A stretch of DNA of 64,000 bases, from assembly GCF_014647975.1 (NCBI RefSeq), contig NZ_BMQF01000010.1, positions 186,001-250,000 of the forward strand. Reading direction: 5' to 3'. A model generated the notes under the pieces. It was given only the letters and a program-made list of their open reading frames with translations. It was not told where the DNA came from and searched no databases. Made by a program: the position numbers and the translations under genes. Below, one piece after another: positions 45,231 to 53,821 of this stretch (position 1 is its first letter; each line of letters starts with the position of its first letter). Source of the DNA: Streptomyces fumigatiscleroticus. Its GTDB lineage: Bacteria; Actinomycetota; Actinomycetes; Streptomycetales; Streptomycetaceae.

Positions 45231-45393
45231 GACAGGGGAGCGCCACAGCGCTGAGAGTGCGGCACCGGCCGCAGACCCTCCGAACCTCGCCCAGGTCATT
45301 CTGGGTAGGGAGATCGGTGATCACTCGAGCTGTTGCGCCCTGCCCGGGCACCTCCGGGCAGGGCCGCGTCTCTTCCTGGAACGTCCCAGGAGG
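45231..45393 (+). promoter_or_regulatory. TPP riboswitch (THI element) with expression platform
   Basis: The aptamer at 45231-45320 carries the THI box landmarks in order: ACAGGGGAGCGCC, GCGCTGAGAGTGCGGC, GCAGACCCTCCGAACCT and TCTGGGTAGGGAGA. Downstream, an 11-bp perfect hairpin GCCCTGCCCGG / CCGGGCAGGGC (45337-45364) could terminate transcription. A smaller hairpin TCCTGG (45374-45379) / CCAGGA (45386-45391) covers the AGGAGG ribosome site (45388-45393). Thiamine pyrophosphate should therefore switch the downstream transporter off. Confidence 0.9.
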
Positions 45394-45399
45394 AATCCA

Positions 45400-46488
45400 G
45401 TGAGCAACATCCGTAAGCGTGTCGCGGCGGCGGCCGTCGGTCTCGGCATGGTCGGCACCCTGGCCGCCTGCGGCTCGTCCGACGGCGGCGACGAGGGATC
45501 CGGCGGCTCCCGGACCGTCACGCTCGTCAGCCACGACTCGTGGGCCGTGTCGAAGAGCGTCCTCGCCGCCTTCGAGAAGAGTTCCGGCTACAAGGTCAGG
45601 GTCCTGATGGACGGCGACGCCGGGCAGGCCGTGAACAAGGCCGTCCTCACCAAGGACAACCCGCAGGGCGACGTCTTCTTCGGCGTCGACAACACGCTGC
45701 TGTCCCGGGCGCTCGACAACGGCCTGTTCCAGCCGTACCGGGCCAAGGGGCTGGACCAGGTCGGCACCGAGTTCCGGCTCGACCCGGACAAGAACCGGGT
45801 CACTCCGGTCGACTACGGCGACATCTGCGTCAACTACGACAAGGCGTACTTCAGCGAGCACAAGCTGACGCCGCCGGCCTCCTTCGACGACCTCACCAAG
45901 CCCGCGTACAAGAACCTCCTCGTCACCGAGAACGCCGGGACCTCCTCGCCCGGACTGGGGTTCCTGCTCGGCACCGCGGCGAAGTACGGGGACGACGGAT
46001 GGCAGGACTACTGGAAGAAGCTCAAGGACAACGGCGTCAAGGTCGTCGACGGCTGGGAGCAGGCCTACAACGAGGAGTTCTCCGGCTCCTCCGGCGGGAA
46101 GAAGGCGGGCGGCGAACGTCCGCTCGTCGTCTCCTACGCCTCCTCGCCGCCCGCCGAGGTGATCTACGCCGACCCCAAGCCGGACACCGCGCCGACCGGG
46201 GTCGCGGAGGGCACCTGCTTCCGCCAGACCGAGTTCGCGGGGCTGCTGAGCAACGCGCGGAACGCCGAGGGCGGCAAGGCGCTCATCGACTTCCTGATCA
46301 GCAAGGAGTTCCAGGAGGACATGCCGCTGAACATGTACGTCTATCCCGTGACCGAGGGCGCGAAGGTGCCCGCCGAGTTCAGTGAGTACGGGCCCGCCGC
46401 CAAGGACCCCGAGACCATGGACCCGGCGAAGATCGCCGACAACCGTGACCAGTGGGTCAAGTCGTGGACCTCGCTCGTACTGAAGTGA
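45400..46488 (+). CDS. thiB: Thiamine ABC transporter substrate-binding lipoprotein
   Basis: Extracellular thiamine/TPP-binding lipoprotein (362 aa). Signal peptide VSNIRKRVAAAAVGLGMVGTLAAC with lipobox LAAC, then a ThiB-type fold (VTLVSHDSWAVSKSVLAAFEKSSGYKV, GDVFFGVDNTLLSRALDNGLF, DYGDICVNYDKAYF). The start GTG 45400 lies 7 nt after AGGAGG. First gene of a three-gene operon under the TPP riboswitch. Confidence 0.93.
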   Translation: MSNIRKRVAAAAVGLGMVGTLAACGSSDGGDEGSGGSRTVTLVSHDSWAVSKSVLAAFEKSSGYKVRVLMDGDAGQAVNKAVLTKDNPQGDVFFGVDNTLLSRALDNGLFQPYRAKGLDQVGTEFRLDPDKNRVTPVDYGDICVNYDKAYFSEHKLTPPASFDDLTKPAYKNLLVTENAGTSSPGLGFLLGTAAKYGDDGWQDYWKKLKDNGVKVVDGWEQAYNEEFSGSSGGKKAGGERPLVVSYASSPPAEVIYADPKPDTAPTGVAEGTCFRQTEFAGLLSNARNAEGGKALIDFLISKEFQEDMPLNMYVYPVTEGAKVPAEFSEYGPAAKDPETMDPAKIADNRDQWVKSWTSLVLK

Positions 46489-48143
46489 CCTCGCGTCCGA
46501 CCCCGGGCGTCAGAAGCAACGCGGCGCGGCTCGGCCTGATGGCCGTGCCCGTCGCGTTCTTCGCGCTCTTCTTCGCCTACCCCGTCGCCGCGATCGTCGG
46601 GCGGGGACTGCACACGGACGGCACCTGGCAGCTCGGCCGGATCGGGGACGTGCTCGCCCAGTCCGACATCCGGCACGTGCTGTGGTTCACCACCTGGCAG
46701 GCGCTGGTCTCCACCGCGCTGACGCTGCTGGTCGGGCTGCCCGGGGCGTATGTGTTCGCCCGGCTGGACTTCCCCGGCAGGCAGCTGCTGCGGGCCGTGG
46801 CGAGCGTGCCGTTCGTGCTGCCGACGGTCGTGGTCGGCACGGCGTTCCTGGCGCTGGTCGGACGGGGCGGGCTGCTGGACGAGCTGTGGGGCGTACGGCT
46901 GGACACCACCGTGTGGGCGATCCTGCTCGCGCATGTCTTCTTCAACTACTCCGTCTTCGTACGGACCGTCGGCGGGCTCTGGGCGCAGCTCGATCCGCGG
47001 CAGGAGGAGGCCGCGCGGATGCTCGGCGCGTCGCCGTGGCGGGCCTGGCGGCAGGTGACGCTGCCCGCGCTCGGGCCGGCCGTGGCCGCCGGCGCGCTGA
47101 TGGTGTTCCTGTTCACCTTCACCTCCTTCGGCATCGTGCAGATCCTCGGCGGGCCCGCCTTCTCCACCCTGGAGGTCGAGATCTACCGGCAGACGTCGGA
47201 GATCTTCGACCTGTCCACGGCCGCCGTGCTGACGCTGATCCAGTTCGTGGCGGTCGGCGCGGTCCTCGCCGTGCACGCCTGGACCGTACGGCGGCGGGAG
47301 AGCACGCTGCGGCTGGTGGACGCGGCCGTGACCGCGCGCCGGCCGCGCGGGGCCGTGCAGTGGACGCTGCTGGCGGCCGTCGTCGCCACCGTCGTCGTCC
47401 TTCTCCTGCTGCCGCTGGCCGTGCTGGTCCAGCGGTCGCTGGACGCGCCCGGCTTCCGCTACTACCGGGCGCTGACCGAGGACGACGGCGGCACCTTCCT
47501 CGTCCCGCCGATCGACGCGATCGGCAACTCGCTCCAGTACGCCGTCGCCGCGAGCGTCATCGCCCTGGTCGTCGGCGGACTGGCGGCCGCCGCGCTCACC
47601 CGCCGGGACGCGGGCCGGCTCGTGCGCGGCTTCGACGCGCTGCTGATGCTGCCGCTCGGGGTGTCGGCCGTGACCGTCGGTTTCGGCTTTCTGATCGCCC
47701 TGGACGAGCCGCCGCTCGATCTGCGGTCCTCCTGGATCCTGGTGCCGCTCGCGCAGGCGCTGGTCGGTGTTCCCTTCGTGGTACGGATCATGCTGCCGGT
47801 GCTGCGGGCGACGGACCACCGGCTGCGGGAGGCGGCGGCGGTGCTCGGGGCGTCGCCGTGGCGGGTGTGGCGGGAGGTGGACCTGCCGATGGTGCGGCGG
47901 GCGCTGCTGATCGCGGCCGGGTTCGCCTTCGCGGTGTCGCTGGGGGAGTTCGGGGCGACCGTGTTCATCGCACGGCCGGACAATCCGACGCTGCCGGTGG
48001 CGGTGGCGCGGCTGCTGGGACGGCCCGGTGATCTCAACTACGGGCAGGCGATGGCCCTGTCGACGATTCTGATGGTGGTGTGTGCGGTGGCGCTGCTGGT
48101 GCTGGAGAGTCTCCGGCCCGGGGAGAGGACGGAGGAGTTCTGA
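46485..48143 (+). CDS. thiP: Thiamine ABC transporter permease
   Basis: Fused double permease (552 aa) with two homologous membrane halves of about six spans, as in ThiP/FbpB. Both EAA loops are visible: EEAARMLGASPWRAWRQVTLPAL (about residue 180) and EAAAVLGASPWRVWREVDLPMV (about 460). GTG 46485 overlaps the thiB stop by 4 nt (GTGA); upstream GTGs at 46464 and 46452 are alternatives within thiB. Confidence 0.92.
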   Translation: MTSRPTPGVRSNAARLGLMAVPVAFFALFFAYPVAAIVGRGLHTDGTWQLGRIGDVLAQSDIRHVLWFTTWQALVSTALTLLVGLPGAYVFARLDFPGRQLLRAVASVPFVLPTVVVGTAFLALVGRGGLLDELWGVRLDTTVWAILLAHVFFNYSVFVRTVGGLWAQLDPRQEEAARMLGASPWRAWRQVTLPALGPAVAAGALMVFLFTFTSFGIVQILGGPAFSTLEVEIYRQTSEIFDLSTAAVLTLIQFVAVGAVLAVHAWTVRRRESTLRLVDAAVTARRPRGAVQWTLLAAVVATVVVLLLLPLAVLVQRSLDAPGFRYYRALTEDDGGTFLVPPIDAIGNSLQYAVAASVIALVVGGLAAAALTRRDAGRLVRGFDALLMLPLGVSAVTVGFGFLIALDEPPLDLRSSWILVPLAQALVGVPFVVRIMLPVLRATDHRLREAAAVLGASPWRVWREVDLPMVRRALLIAAGFAFAVSLGEFGATVFIARPDNPTLPVAVARLLGRPGDLNYGQAMALSTILMVVCAVALLVLESLRPGERTEEF

Positions 48144-49162
48144 TGCTGCTGGGGCTTCAGGGGGCCACTGTCCGGTTCGGCGGGCGGGCCGTGCTCGACG
48201 CCGTCGACCTGGGGGTCGCCGAGCACGAGGTCGTGTGTGTGCTCGGGCCCAGCGGCAGCGGCAAGTCGACGCTGCTGCGGGTGGTGGCCGGGTTGCAGCC
48301 GCTGGACGCCGGGCGGGTGCTGCTCGAAGGACGGGACCAGACCGGCGTGCCCGCGCACCGGCGCGGCGTCGGGCTGATGTTCCAGGACCACCAGCTGTTC
48401 CCGCAGCGGGACGTGGGCGGCAATGTCGCCTTCGGGCTGCGGATGCACGGGGTGCCCAAGGCCGAACAGCAGGAACGGGTGGGGGAGCTGCTGGAGCTGG
48501 TCGGGCTGCCGGGCGCCGCGCGGCGGGCCGTCTCCGCGCTCTCCGGCGGGGAACAGCAGCGGGTGGCGCTGGCCCGCGCCCTGGCTCCCCGGCCCCGGCT
48601 GCTGATGCTGGACGAGCCGCTCGGCCAGCTCGACCGCTCGCTGCGCGAACGCCTGGTGGTCGAGCTCCGGGAGCTCTTCGGCACGCTGGGCACCACCGTG
48701 CTGGCCGTGACGCACGACCAGGGAGAGGCCTTCGCGCTGGCCGACCGGGTCGTGGTGATGCGGGACGGGCGCATCGCCCAGTCCGGCACGCCTCTCCAGG
48801 TGTGGCAGCGGCCGGCCGACGCGTTCGTCGCCCGGTTCCTCGGCTTCGAGAACGTCGTCGAGGCCACCGTCGCCGGGCCGGCCGCGGACACGCCCTGGGG
48901 CAAGGTGCCGCTGCCGGGGGACGCCCCGCAGGGGACGCGGACGGTGCTCGTGCGTCCGGCGGGCGTGCGGCTGGTGCCCGTCGGCGAGGGCCTGCGCTGC
49001 ACGGTCGCCGCCCGCACCTTCCAGGGCACGCATGTCGCCGTGCGGTTGCAGCCCGCCGGGGCGCCGCGGCTGGAGGCGGCGTGTCCGCTGCGGTCGGCGC
49101 CGGAGGTCGGGGCCGAGGTCGGGGTGGAGTTCGACGCGGCCGAGGTCGTCGTGCTCGGGTGA
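48143..49162 (+). CDS. thiQ: Thiamine ABC transporter ATP-binding protein
   Basis: ABC ATPase (339 aa). Walker A GPSGSGKST (about 36), Q-loop MFQDHQLFPQRDV, signature LSGGEQQRVALARAL, Walker B LLMLDEPLGQLD and H-loop TVLAVTHD. A C-terminal TOBE-like domain follows (about 240-339). ATG 48143 overlaps the thiP stop by one base. Together with thiB and thiP it completes the importer. Confidence 0.92.
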   Translation: MLLGLQGATVRFGGRAVLDAVDLGVAEHEVVCVLGPSGSGKSTLLRVVAGLQPLDAGRVLLEGRDQTGVPAHRRGVGLMFQDHQLFPQRDVGGNVAFGLRMHGVPKAEQQERVGELLELVGLPGAARRAVSALSGGEQQRVALARALAPRPRLLMLDEPLGQLDRSLRERLVVELRELFGTLGTTVLAVTHDQGEAFALADRVVVMRDGRIAQSGTPLQVWQRPADAFVARFLGFENVVEATVAGPAADTPWGKVPLPGDAPQGTRTVLVRPAGVRLVPVGEGLRCTVAARTFQGTHVAVRLQPAGAPRLEAACPLRSAPEVGAEVGVEFDAAEVVVLG

Positions 49163-49182
49163 ACTGTCCGCCCGGTGCCGTC

Positions 49183-49254
49183 GGGCGCGGCCGGGGGACG
49201 GTGCGGTCCGGCGGGCGCGGGCGCGGCCGGGGGACGGTGCGGTCCGGCGGGCGC
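49183..49254. repeat. Two tandem 36-bp repeats after thiQ
   Basis: Units at 49183-49218 and 49219-49254 share GGGCGCGGCCGGGGGACGGT and the following bases. Related GC-rich fragments continue to about 49480. No gene is supported in 49163-49671. Confidence 0.7.
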
Positions 49255-49483
49255 GGGCGCGATGGTGGCCCGTCTGTCGGGCGGGGCCGGGGAGGGTGTG
49301 GTCCGGCGGGCGTCGGTACGGCGGCGGCTCGTGCGTCGGGCGCGGCCAGGGTCGGTGCGGCCCGGCGGGTGCCGGCACGGCGATGGCCCATGCGTCGGGC
49401 GCGGCTGGGCAGGGTGCGGTCGGGGTGCGGGCGCTGTGGTGGCCGTGCGTCGGGCGCGGCCCGGATCGGTGCGGTCCGGCGGA

Positions 49484-49653
49484 GGCCCGTTCCCGGCCGG
49501 GGACCGGCGCGATGGCCCGTTCCCGGCCGGGGACCGGCGATGGCCCGTTCCCGGCCGGGGACCGGCGATGGCCCGTTCCGGCCGGGGACCGGCGATGGCC
49601 CGTTCCGGCCGGGGGACCGGCGATGGGCCGTTCCGGCCGGGGGAACGGCCCAT
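49484..49653. repeat. Six tandem copies of a 27-30-bp repeat
   Basis: Units begin at 49484, 49514, 49542, 49570, 49597 and 49625, built on GGCCCGTTCCCGGCCGGGGA then CCGGCGAT. Each contains an internal inverted repeat (CCGGCCGG), and the last unit is part of the terminator at 49623-49653. Confidence 0.88.
49623..49653. terminator. Terminator between thiQ and the convergent LAETG gene
   Basis: Perfect 12-bp stem ATGGGCCGTTCC (49623-49634) / GGAACGGCCCAT (49642-49653) with a 7-nt loop, 19 nt beyond the LAETG gene stop; can act in both directions. Confidence 0.7.
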
Positions 49654-49671
49654 CCGGTGGTTGCCGGAACG

Positions 49672-50412
49672 TCAGCGGTTGCTGTTCGCTCCGCGGCGGC
49701 GCAGGCCGAAGAAGATCGCGGCACCGCCGATGACGACCAGGACGGCCGCGATACCGGCGATCAGACCGGTGTTGGAGTTCGCACCGGTCTCGGCGAGGTT
49801 GGACTCACCGGCCGCGGGCGACGGAGCGCTGCTCGCGGTGTCGGCGGCGGGAGCCGTGCTCTCGCTCGCGGAGGCCGGGGCCGACGGAGCCGGAGTGCCG
49901 GTCTCCTCGGCCGGGGCCGAGGCGGTCTCCGACGGCGACGGGGTCTCCGAGGGGGCCGGGGTCTCCGAGGGGGCCGGGGTCTCCTCCTCCGTCTTGCAGG
50001 CGGTGGACGGGGTGATCAGGTTCTTCCCGTCCTTCTTGATGTCCTCGTCGACGATCTTGCCCTGGGCCGTGACGTGGATGCGGTACTCGGCGTTCGGCTT
50101 CCAAGCCTCGGCGAAGGTGATGGTGACGCCTTCGCGCGAGCCCTTGACCTCCTGCTCGCCGACCTTCCGCGCGTCGGCGCCGTTCTCCTCCAGGTAGACG
50201 GTGACGGTCGCCGGAGTGCCGGAGGCGTCGACGTCGGTGACGGTGATGACGCCCTGTTCGCCGTCGCACTCGGCTGCGGCGGAGAACTCGTTGATGTTGC
50301 AGGCCAGTGCGCTGCCCGCGGCTCCGAGCGCGAGGGCTGCGGAGGCGGAGGCAACACCGAGGATGCGCGCGGAACGTACGGCCGCGCGACGCGATATGGA
50401 CAGGACTGCCAC
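49672..50412 (-). CDS. LAETG sortase-anchored surface protein
   Basis: A 246-aa exported protein. The signal peptide is at residues about 10-38 (ending GSALA-C). An extracellular beta-rich domain of about 110 residues contains two cysteines (CNINEFS... and TACKTEEE). A Pro/Ser/Glu/Thr linker follows with repeated PSET units. The C-terminal sorting signal is LAETG at about 207, a hydrophobic span and RRRGANSNR. LAxTG proteins in Streptomyces are substrates of class E sortases. GTG 50412 has AAGGA 7 nt upstream. Confidence 0.85.
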   Translation of the reverse strand: MAVLSISRRAAVRSARILGVASASAALALGAAGSALACNINEFSAAAECDGEQGVITVTDVDASGTPATVTVYLEENGADARKVGEQEVKGSREGVTITFAEAWKPNAEYRIHVTAQGKIVDEDIKKDGKNLITPSTACKTEEETPAPSETPAPSETPSPSETASAPAEETGTPAPSAPASASESTAPAADTASSAPSPAAGESNLAETGANSNTGLIAGIAAVLVVIGGAAIFFGLRRRGANSNR

Positions 50413-50456
50413 GTTGGTCCTTTACAGGATGCGCATATGCGGGGGGTTGACGGGGT

Positions 50457-50521
50457 GCTGATGCGACATCAGCAACCCCCGGAGGCTCACAGGTTTATAA
50501 GTGCCGCATAAGCACTGTCAA
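50457..50521 (-). promoter_or_regulatory. Near-consensus promoter and leader hairpin of the LAETG gene
   Basis: On the minus strand TTGACA (50521-50516), a 16-nt spacer and TATAAA (50499-50494) form the strongest sigma-70-like promoter in the window. The transcript would begin at about 50487, and the leader of about 75 nt holds a perfect hairpin GCTGATG-TCG-CATCAGC (50473-50457) flanked by GGGGGTT/AACCCCC. Confidence 0.75.
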
Positions 50522-50559
50522 CGCGTAGGCGCCGCACAGGAGTTGGCTTTGCCCTCTTA

Positions 50560-51684
50560 TTAACCGCCGAGACGTTTCAGAGCCTCCGGCGCCTCCTCGA
50601 TCCGGTCGACGAGCGCGATCCGCGCCTCCATCGCGCGCCCCGCGGCGAGCGACCGGAGCAGCGGCCACGCCGGCAGCCGCTCCGTCCAGTGGGCGCGGTC
50701 CACCAGCACCATGGGCGTGGGCTCGCCCCGCGACCCGTAGTAGTTCGGCGTCGCGTTGTCGAAGATCTCCTGTACGGTGCCGGCGGCACCCGGCAGGAAG
50801 ACCACCCCCGCGTTGGACCGGGCCAGCAGGCCGTCCTCGCGGGTGGCGTTGGCGAAGTACTTGGCGATGTGCGCGGCGAAGGGGTTCGGCGGCTCATGGC
50901 CGTAGAACCAGGTCGGGATGGCGACCGAGGCGCCGCCGTCCGGCCAGCGCTCGCGCACCTCGAAGGCGGCGCCCGCCCAGTCGGTCACCGACGGCGTGAA
51001 CGACGGGACCTTGGCGAGCAGCCGCAGGGCGTCGGTCAGCATGGGGCCGTCGAACGGGGCCGCGTACGCGCCCAGGTTGGCCGCCTCCATGGCGCCGGGG
51101 CCGCCGCCGGTGGCCACCGTGAAACCGGCTCGGGCCAGTTCGCGGCCCAGCCGCGCGGCACCCGCGTAGGCGTCCGTGCCGCGCGCCATCGCGTGACCGC
51201 CCATCACGCCCACCACGCGTGCGCCGGTGAGGAGTTCGTCGAGGGCGTCCGAGACGGCGTCGTCGTGGATCGCGCGCAGCATGGAGGCGAACACGTCGCC
51301 GTCCGCCTTGGTCTGCTGGAACCAGGCGTACGCGCGGGCGTCCGGTGTCGCCTCGTAGCCCTCGCCGAGACCGGCGTACAGGTCCGCGGGGGTGTAGACA
51401 TGGGCGCGGTAGGGGTCGAACGGCAGGCCCGGGACCGGAGGGAACACCAGGGCCCCGGCGTCCCGGACGGCGGCCGCCGCCTCCGTGTCCATGGGGCAGC
51501 CGAGGAACACGGCACCCGTGGAGTCGACGGTGAGCAGGACGTCCGTACGGTCCGTCAGATCGACGGCCTGGACACGGTAGCCGGCGAGTGTGCCGTGCTC
51601 GGAGACGACCTCGTCGAACTCGGTGAGGGTCTCGATCTCGCGGTCGTGGGCGGCCCGGTGCGGCTGGGCGGGTATCGAGTGCAC
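50560..51684 (-). CDS. LOG-family (lysine decarboxylase-like) Rossmann protein
   Basis: A 374-aa protein. The C-terminal two thirds carry the LOG signature: VVGVMGGHAMARG, VATGGGPGAMEAANLGAY and LPGAAGTVQEIFDNATPNYYG (PGGxGTxxE type with Ala for Gly). Short LOG proteins release cytokinins from nucleotide precursors (phosphoribohydrolase). This longer type is usually annotated only as a Rossmann nucleotide-binding protein. A TAGCAT hexamer (51696-51691) places the transcript start on the GTG at 51684, so it is probably leaderless. Confidence 0.8.
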   Translation of the reverse strand: MHSIPAQPHRAAHDREIETLTEFDEVVSEHGTLAGYRVQAVDLTDRTDVLLTVDSTGAVFLGCPMDTEAAAAVRDAGALVFPPVPGLPFDPYRAHVYTPADLYAGLGEGYEATPDARAYAWFQQTKADGDVFASMLRAIHDDAVSDALDELLTGARVVGVMGGHAMARGTDAYAGAARLGRELARAGFTVATGGGPGAMEAANLGAYAAPFDGPMLTDALRLLAKVPSFTPSVTDWAGAAFEVRERWPDGGASVAIPTWFYGHEPPNPFAAHIAKYFANATREDGLLARSNAGVVFLPGAAGTVQEIFDNATPNYYGSRGEPTPMVLVDRAHWTERLPAWPLLRSLAAGRAMEARIALVDRIEEAPEALKRLGG

Positions 51685-51710
51685 CCGCCCATGCTAGGCA
51701 CCCGGCGATC

Positions 51711-52118
51711 TCAGCCCTGCACCGCGGCCGGGTCCATCCACATGATCTCCCAGGTGTGGCCGTCCGGGTCGTCGAAGGAACGGCCGTACATGTGGCCGTA
51801 GTCCTGCGTCCTGCCCGTGTCGGTGCCGCCCGCCGCGACCGCCTTGTCGACCAGCTCGTCGACCTTCTCGCGGCTCTCGGCGCTCAGACAGAGCAGGACC
51901 TCGCTGGTCCGGGTGGCGTCGGCGATCTCCTTCTTGGTGAAGTCGGCGTAGCGCCGCGGGGAGAGCAGCATCGCGATGATGGTCTCGCTGATCACGACGC
52001 AGGCGCAGTCCTCGCTGGTGAACTGGGGGTTGATCGTGTAGCCGAGCTCCGTGAAGAACTTCTTCGAGGCGTCGACGTCGTTCACGGGCAGATTCACGAA
52101 GATCATCTGCTGGTACAT
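51711..52118 (-). CDS. VOC-family (glyoxalase/bleomycin-resistance fold) protein
   Basis: A 135-aa protein resembling PhnB-type VOC proteins: MIFVNLPVNDVDASKKFFTELGYTINPQFTSEDCACVVIS at the N-terminus and GRSFDDPDGHTWEIMWMDPAA at the C-terminus. The usual metal ligands are not all evident (one His and the Glu of TWEIMW). It has a GGAGAG ribosome site. Its function is unknown; related proteins are often called extradiol dioxygenase or lactoylglutathione lyase without proof. Confidence 0.85.
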   Translation of the reverse strand: MYQQMIFVNLPVNDVDASKKFFTELGYTINPQFTSEDCACVVISETIIAMLLSPRRYADFTKKEIADATRTSEVLLCLSAESREKVDELVDKAVAAGGTDTGRTQDYGHMYGRSFDDPDGHTWEIMWMDPAAVQG

Positions 52119-52252
52119 GCGCGGTCTCTCCCATCGGATGCGTGCTGTTCGGTGGGTAGACCGGGGGCCGGTGCGGAACTCATCGGCGGTCGGCGATTTT
52201 TTTCGCAGAAGTTTTCGCCTCCCACGGTGGAGCCTCAGTGGGCCGTGAAGCC

Positions 52253-53821
52253 TCAGCGGGCCAGAGGCAGTGCGGCCAGCTCGGCCACGAACAGGGTCAG
52301 CGGACCGAACAGGACCAGCAGCGCACCGGCGCGCAGGGCGGCGGCGCCGCGCAGCATCGCCGGGGGCGCCCCCATCCGCAGCAGCGCGGCGGTGGTGTCG
52401 GCGCGGGCGTGCCGGGCCTCGACGGCGACGGTGCAGAGCGTGGCCACCGCGCAGCCCGCCACGACCAGCCCGCCCAGCGCGCTCAGCGGCCCGAACGACG
52501 GCCCGCCCGCGTCGTACAGCACCGCCGACGCGTACGCCGCCGAGCCGACCGCGCAGACCACGCCCAGGGGACGGCCGATCCGGTCCGCCTCCTCCATGAG
52601 CACCCGGCCGGCCAGCAGCCGCAGGGCCCCGGGGCTCGCCTCCTGGAGCAGACGGCCGCACAGGAATGTCACGCCCGGTCCGGCCAGGGCCAGTCCGACG
52701 GCGGTCAGCAGCCAGCCGACGAGGACACCGGCCGGGCCGTCGGTGAGGCCGCCGGGCATCGTGACACCGGAACCGGAAGGGGAACCGGCGCCGGTGCCGC
52801 TCGCGTACGCCTCCACGGTCAGGCCGGCGGCGAGCACGGCCACACCCCAGGGGAGCCCGACGGGGGTCCGCCGGGAAGCGGACGCAGGCGCGGGGGAGCC
52901 GGAGCCGGAGCCGGACGTCGCGGTCCCGTCGGTGGCGGCCGTGGCGGCCGTGGCGACGGTGGCGGTGGGGTCCGTGGCCGTCGCCGTGGGGCCGGACGGA
53001 TGGCCGGACGGATGGCCGGACGGGTGGCCGGACGGGAGCGGTGCCTGGTCCGCGGGCGCCGGTGAGGCGGTGTCCCCGCTGCCGGCGGCGGGGCCGTCCG
53101 CCGCCGGCGCCGGGTCCGCGCCGCGCGCCCGTGCCGCACCCGCCCGCGCCCTCCCGCCCGTCGCCCGCCTGCCCCCGGGCGGTGCCGGCGCGTTGCTGCG
53201 CCGGGCGCCGAAGCGTCCGTACGCCCCGAAGGTGTCCCGGGTCCGCCCGGTCCCGTACGCGCCGAACCGGCCGTAGCCCCGGGGCGTCCGGCGGGCGGCC
53301 TCGGAGCGGGGCTCGCGCGGCCGCAGGACCAGGGCCGTCGTGATCGACGTGGCGGCGGGCACCACGGCGAGGAGCGTGACGGCGGCGGGCAGCGGCAGGG
53401 GGCGGCCCGCGGCGAGGAAGTCGGCGGCGGCACCGTCGAACGGCAGGCCCACCAGGTCGCCGCGGAGATGCAGGAAGAACAGCAGGGCCAGCAGCGAGCC
53501 GAGCGTGCAGGACAGGGCCGTGGTCACCGCCGAGATCGCCATCAGCCGGCCGGGCCCGAGGCCGATCGCCGACAGGCCCGGGCGGGGCCTGGTGGCCGGG
53601 TCGGTACGGGCGACCGCGACGGCGAGGTACACGGTGGCGGCCAGGGGCGCCGAGCACCAGGCCAGCCGCAGGCCGGACGCGGCGGGCGCCTCCGGATGGC
53701 TCATCGCGTGGCCGAGGGCGCCCAGCAGCAGGAAGCCCGTGCCGCCCGAGGCCGCCCCGACCAGGACGCGGCGCAGCTGGACGGCGAGTTGGGCGCCGCG
53801 GGTCAGACGGAGAGCGAGCAC
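52253..53821 (-). CDS. ABC transporter permease-like membrane protein with long disordered loop
   Basis: A 522-aa protein with about four hydrophobic segments in the first ~190 residues. A cytoplasmic or external linker of about 130 residues (Gly/Ala/Pro/Arg, repeated GAYGRFGA and SGHP units) follows, then four or more segments ending in an FtsX/MacB-like region (RADTTAALLRMGAPPAMLRGAAALRAGALLVL). It starts at GTG 53821, inside the end of the ATPase gene (19-nt overlap). It probably forms an exporter or mechanotransducer with that ATPase; the substrate is unknown. The linker is encoded by repetitive GGACGGATGGCC DNA at about 52990-53035. Confidence 0.7.
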   Translation of the reverse strand: MLALRLTRGAQLAVQLRRVLVGAASGGTGFLLLGALGHAMSHPEAPAASGLRLAWCSAPLAATVYLAVAVARTDPATRPRPGLSAIGLGPGRLMAISAVTTALSCTLGSLLALLFFLHLRGDLVGLPFDGAAADFLAAGRPLPLPAAVTLLAVVPAATSITTALVLRPREPRSEAARRTPRGYGRFGAYGTGRTRDTFGAYGRFGARRSNAPAPPGGRRATGGRARAGAARARGADPAPAADGPAAGSGDTASPAPADQAPLPSGHPSGHPSGHPSGPTATATDPTATVATAATAATDGTATSGSGSGSPAPASASRRTPVGLPWGVAVLAAGLTVEAYASGTGAGSPSGSGVTMPGGLTDGPAGVLVGWLLTAVGLALAGPGVTFLCGRLLQEASPGALRLLAGRVLMEEADRIGRPLGVVCAVGSAAYASAVLYDAGGPSFGPLSALGGLVVAGCAVATLCTVAVEARHARADTTAALLRMGAPPAMLRGAAALRAGALLVLFGPLTLFVAELAALPLAR

